From: Thauera sp.
Lineage (GTDB): Bacteria > Pseudomonadota > Gammaproteobacteria > Burkholderiales > Rhodocyclaceae
Assembly (NCBI GenBank): GCA_023150215.1
Contig: JAKLLJ010000003.1
Span: 1 to 42,087 of the forward strand
Direction of reading: 5' to 3'
DNA: 42,087 bases
Each line of letters begins with the position of its first letter. The stretch's first letter is position 1. Below, piece by piece: positions 39,604-42,087 of this stretch. A program made the translations under genes and the position numbers. The notes below the pieces were generated by a model. The model saw only the letters and a list, made by a program, of their open reading frames with translations. It was not told the DNA's origin and ran no database searches.

Positions 39604-40911
39604 ATGAAAGCGGTGAAGACTCTCGAACTCGCGACGCTATCCCCGGACCCGGTGATCAAGGCCGAGGCGGGCGCTGTCGCCGCGCCGCGTCCGATCCGCA
39701 AGTCCGCAAAGCTCGCCGAGGTTTGCTACGACATCCGCGGCCCGGTGCTGGTTCGCGCCAAGCAGATGGAGGACGAGGGCCACAAGATCATCAAGCTCAA
39801 CATCGGCAACCTCGCCGCGTTCGGCTTCGATTCGCCCGAAGAAATCCAGATGGACATGATCCGCAACCTGCCCAATGCGGCGGGCTATTCGGACTCCAAG
39901 GGCATCTTCGCCGCGCGCAAGGCGGTGATGCACTACACCCAGCAGAAGGGCATCAAGGGCGTCACCATCGAGGACATCTACATCGGCAACGGCGTCTCCG
40001 AGCTGATCGTGATGGCGATGAATGCGCTCCTCGACGCCGGCGACGAGGTGCTGGTGCCGGCGCCCGACTACCCGCTGTGGACCGCGGCGGTGAGCCTGTC
40101 GGGCGGCAGGCCGGTGCACTACCTGTGCGACGAGGACAAGGGCTGGCTGCCGAACATCGAGGACATGCGGGCCCGCATCACGGCCAACACGCGCGCGATC
40201 GTGATCATCAATCCGAACAATCCGACCGGCGCGGTGTATCCGGACGAGACGCTCAAGCAGGTCATCGAGCTCGCCCGCGAGCACGACCTGATCATCTATG
40301 CCGACGAGGTCTACGACAAGGTGCTGTACGACGGCATCAAGCACACCTCGGTGGCGGCGCTCTCCGAGGACGTGCTCACCATCATCTTCAACGGCCTGTC
40401 GAAGAACTACCGCTCCTGCGGCTATCGTGCGGGCTGGATGGTGGTGTGCGGCGACAAGCGCCGTGCGACCGACTACATCGAAGGCCTCAACATGCTGGCC
40501 TCGATGCGCCTGTGCGCCAACGTGCCGGGCCAGTACGCGATCCAGACCGCACTTGGCGGCTACCAGAGCATCGACGACCTGGTCGCCGAAGGCGGACGCA
40601 TGCGCCGCCAGCGCGACCTCGCCTGGGAGCTGATCAACAAGATCCCGGGCGTCAGCTGCGTCAGGCCTCAGGCCACGCTGTACATGTTCCCGCGCCTGGA
40701 CCCCAAGGTCTATCCGATCGATGACGACCAGGCCTTCATCGCGCAATTGCTGGAAGAAGAGCGCGTGCTGCTGGTGCAGGGCTCCGGGTTCAACTGGCCT
40801 CACCCCGACCACTTCCGCCTCGTCTTCCTGCCCCACGAGGACGATCTGCGCGACGCCATCGGCCGCATCGCCCGCTTCCTCGAGAACTACCGCAAGCGCC
40901 ACGGCACCTGA
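39604..40911 (+). CDS. alaA: Alanine-synthesising aminotransferase AlaA
   Basis: 435 residues. A fold-type I PLP aminotransferase very close to E. coli AlaA: KLAEVCYDIRGPVLVRAKQME, IIKLNIGN, NAAGYSDSKGIFAARKAVMHY, IINPNNPTGAVYP, YADEVYDKVLYDG, and the PLP lysine Lys267 in FNGLSKNYRSCGYRAGWM. It makes alanine from pyruvate with glutamate. An N-terminal extension of about 30 residues (ATLSPDPVIKAEAGAVAAP) is extra to E. coli AlaA. AGGAAG lies about seven bases before ATG 39604. It precedes homoserine dehydrogenase, an order common in betaproteobacteria, so the two may share a transcript. Confidence 0.93.
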   Translation: MKAVKTLELATLSPDPVIKAEAGAVAAPRPIRKSAKLAEVCYDIRGPVLVRAKQMEDEGHKIIKLNIGNLAAFGFDSPEEIQMDMIRNLPNAAGYSDSKGIFAARKAVMHYTQQKGIKGVTIEDIYIGNGVSELIVMAMNALLDAGDEVLVPAPDYPLWTAAVSLSGGRPVHYLCDEDKGWLPNIEDMRARITANTRAIVIINPNNPTGAVYPDETLKQVIELAREHDLIIYADEVYDKVLYDGIKHTSVAALSEDVLTIIFNGLSKNYRSCGYRAGWMVVCGDKRRATDYIEGLNMLASMRLCANVPGQYAIQTALGGYQSIDDLVAEGGRMRRQRDLAWELINKIPGVSCVRPQATLYMFPRLDPKVYPIDDDQAFIAQLLEEERVLLVQGSGFNWPHPDHFRLVFLPHEDDLRDAIGRIARFLENYRKRHGT

Positions 40912-40920
40912 GCCTCCATC

Positions 40921-40946
40921 GCGAGGCGGTCGCAGCGCCGCCTCGC
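40921..40946 (+). terminator. Hairpin between alaA and homoserine dehydrogenase genes
   Basis: GCGAGGCGG (40921-40929) and CCGCCTCGC (40938-40946) are perfect 9-base arms with an 8-base loop in the 69-base gap. No T-run follows, so it may reduce read-through or shape the 5' end of the next gene rather than stop transcription fully. Confidence 0.45.
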
Positions 40947-40980
40947 TCCCGACTCCCCACACCTCACTCCTCACGCAAAA

Positions 40981-42087
40981 ATGAAACCCATCAACGTTGG
41001 CCTTCTTGGCATCGGTACCGTCGGCGGCGGCACCTTCACCGTACTCCAGCGCAATGCCGAGGAGATCACCCGGCGCGCCGGCCGCCCGATCCGTATCACC
41101 GCCGTAGCCGACAAGAACCTCGAACTCGCGCGCACGGTCACCGGCGGTGAGGTCAAACTGACCGACGACGCTTTCTCCGTGGTGACCGATCCCGAGATCG
41201 ACATCGTCGTCGAACTGATCGGCGGCTATGGCGTCGCCCGCGAGCTGGTGCTGAAGGCGATCGAGAACGGCAAGCACGTGGTCACCGCCAACAAGGCGCT
41301 GCTTGCGGTGCATGGCAACGAGATCTTTGCCGCGGCGCAAAAGAAGGGGGTGATGGTGGCTTTCGAGGCCGCGGTGGCGGGCGGGATCCCGATCATCAAG
41401 GCGCTGCGCGAGGGCCTCACCGCCAACCGCATCGAATGGCTGGCCGGCATCATCAATGGCACGACCAACTTCATCCTGTCCGAGATGCGTGACAAGGGCC
41501 TGCCCTTTGCCGAGGTGCTCAAGGAAGCGCAGGCGCTCGGCTACGCCGAGGCCGACCCGACCTTCGACATCGAGGGGGTAGACGCCGCGCACAAGGCAAC
41601 GATCATGAGCGCGATCGCGTTCGGCATCCCGATGCAGTTCGACAAGGCCTACATCGAAGGCATCAGCAAGCTCGACGCGGTCGACATCGCCTACGCCGAG
41701 CAGCTCGGCTACCGCATCAAGCTGCTGGGCATCGCCCGCCGCCGCGAGCAAGGCGTGGAGCTGCGCGTGCATCCGACCCTGATCCCGGCCAAGCGCCTGA
41801 TCGCCAACGTCGAAGGCGCGATGAACGCGGTACTGGTGCAGGGCGACGCCGTTGGCGCGACGCTATACTACGGCAAGGGCGCGGGCGCCGAGCCCACCGC
41901 CTCGGCGGTGATCGCCGACCTGGTCGACGTCACCCGCCTGCACACCTCGGACCCCGAGCACCGCGTACCACACCTGGCCTTCCAGCCGGATCAGGTTCGC
42001 GACGTGCCGGTGCTGCCCATCGAGGAGGTGGTGACCTCCTACTACCTGCGCATGCGCGTCGATGACAAGCCGGGCGTGCTCGCCGAC
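40981..42087 (+). CDS. hom: Homoserine dehydrogenase (3' end outside window)
   Basis: 369 codons are visible and the frame runs off the window. An NAD(P)-binding Rossmann fold (INVGLLGIGTVGGGTF), the catalytic segment NGKHVVTANKALLA (Lys), GIINGTTNFILSEM, and ADPTFDIEGVDAAHKATIMS identify homoserine dehydrogenase. The last residues (SYYLRMRVDDKPGVLAD) begin the C-terminal ACT domain of the feedback-regulated form. It reduces aspartate semialdehyde to homoserine for methionine, threonine and isoleucine. No aspartokinase fusion is present. Start ATG 40981 follows the alaA stop by 69 bases with a hairpin between. Confidence 0.95.
   Translation, partial: MKPINVGLLGIGTVGGGTFTVLQRNAEEITRRAGRPIRITAVADKNLELARTVTGGEVKLTDDAFSVVTDPEIDIVVELIGGYGVARELVLKAIENGKHVVTANKALLAVHGNEIFAAAQKKGVMVAFEAAVAGGIPIIKALREGLTANRIEWLAGIINGTTNFILSEMRDKGLPFAEVLKEAQALGYAEADPTFDIEGVDAAHKATIMSAIAFGIPMQFDKAYIEGISKLDAVDIAYAEQLGYRIKLLGIARRREQGVELRVHPTLIPAKRLIANVEGAMNAVLVQGDAVGATLYYGKGAGAEPTASAVIADLVDVTRLHTSDPEHRVPHLAFQPDQVRDVPVLPIEEVVTSYYLRMRVDDKPGVLAD

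Noticed and set aside
39637..41772. A 711-codon open frame on the minus strand
   Set aside because: It is antisense to alaA and homoserine dehydrogenase; low-complexity His/Asp/Arg composition with no family motif.

Overview
The window is GC-rich (about two thirds G+C by eye) bacterial chromosome with tightly packed genes. AlaA, DbpA, RmuC, a DUF2325 protein, a PIN-PhoH ATPase and a DUF294/CBS protein, together with the codon use, suggest a betaproteobacterium of the Rhodocyclales (Thauera/Azoarcus-like). That placement is inferred from gene content and was not tested by a search. I saw no rRNA, tRNA, CRISPR array, prophage or insertion sequence. About thirty short palindromic REP/REPIN-type repeats sit in nearly every longer intergenic gap.

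Layout. 1-4.4 kb: the end of an AAA ATPase, a doubtful small ORF, a coupled HDAC-like/DUF429 pair and a J-domain protein. 4.4-12 kb: RNA helicase dbpA, then M20 amidohydrolase, YbbP-like permease and rmuC in close order, then a small membrane zinc-ribbon protein. 12.2-23.3 kb: the most unusual region, described below. 23.3-29.5 kb: moaA, a Lon-family protease, a YjdF-like membrane protein and tryptophanase. 29.8-34.1 kb: a MASE3-PAS-GGDEF diguanylate cyclase, an iron-binding periplasmic protein with a candidate Fur site, a DUF2325 protein and an NlpC/P60 hydrolase. 34.1-42 kb: a DnaQ-fold protein coupled to a cNMP/CBS/DUF294 protein, PIN-PhoH, Bcp peroxiredoxin, an Mth938-like protein, alaA, and homoserine dehydrogenase running off the end.

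The 12.2-23.3 kb region puts together a GTP cyclohydrolase II-like protein, a RibD reductase-domain protein without a deaminase domain, and a creatininase-family protein (the family of archaeal FAPy deformylase ArfB). Beside them is a five-gene leftward operon: medium-chain dehydrogenase, PTPS/QueD-like protein, GT4-type glycosyltransferase, SAM methyltransferase, and an LPG-synthase-like multi-pass membrane protein. An LTA-synthase-like sulfatase-fold membrane enzyme, a CDP-alcohol phosphatidyltransferase and a YceI lipocalin-like protein flank them. No RibD deaminase, lumazine synthase or riboflavin synthase is present, so this is not a housekeeping riboflavin operon. The PTPS-like protein lacks the usual catalytic Cys, the Asp-His pair and one zinc His. 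My inference is an uncharacterised pathway that turns GTP into a modified, perhaps glycosylated and membrane-associated, pterin- or pyrimidine-type product.

Other points of interest are a DnaQ-fold protein with two metal-binding Asp changed to Asn, mosaic REPINs, a 118-base tandem repeat carrying REP copies, and a perfect 20-bp-stem hairpin between convergent genes.
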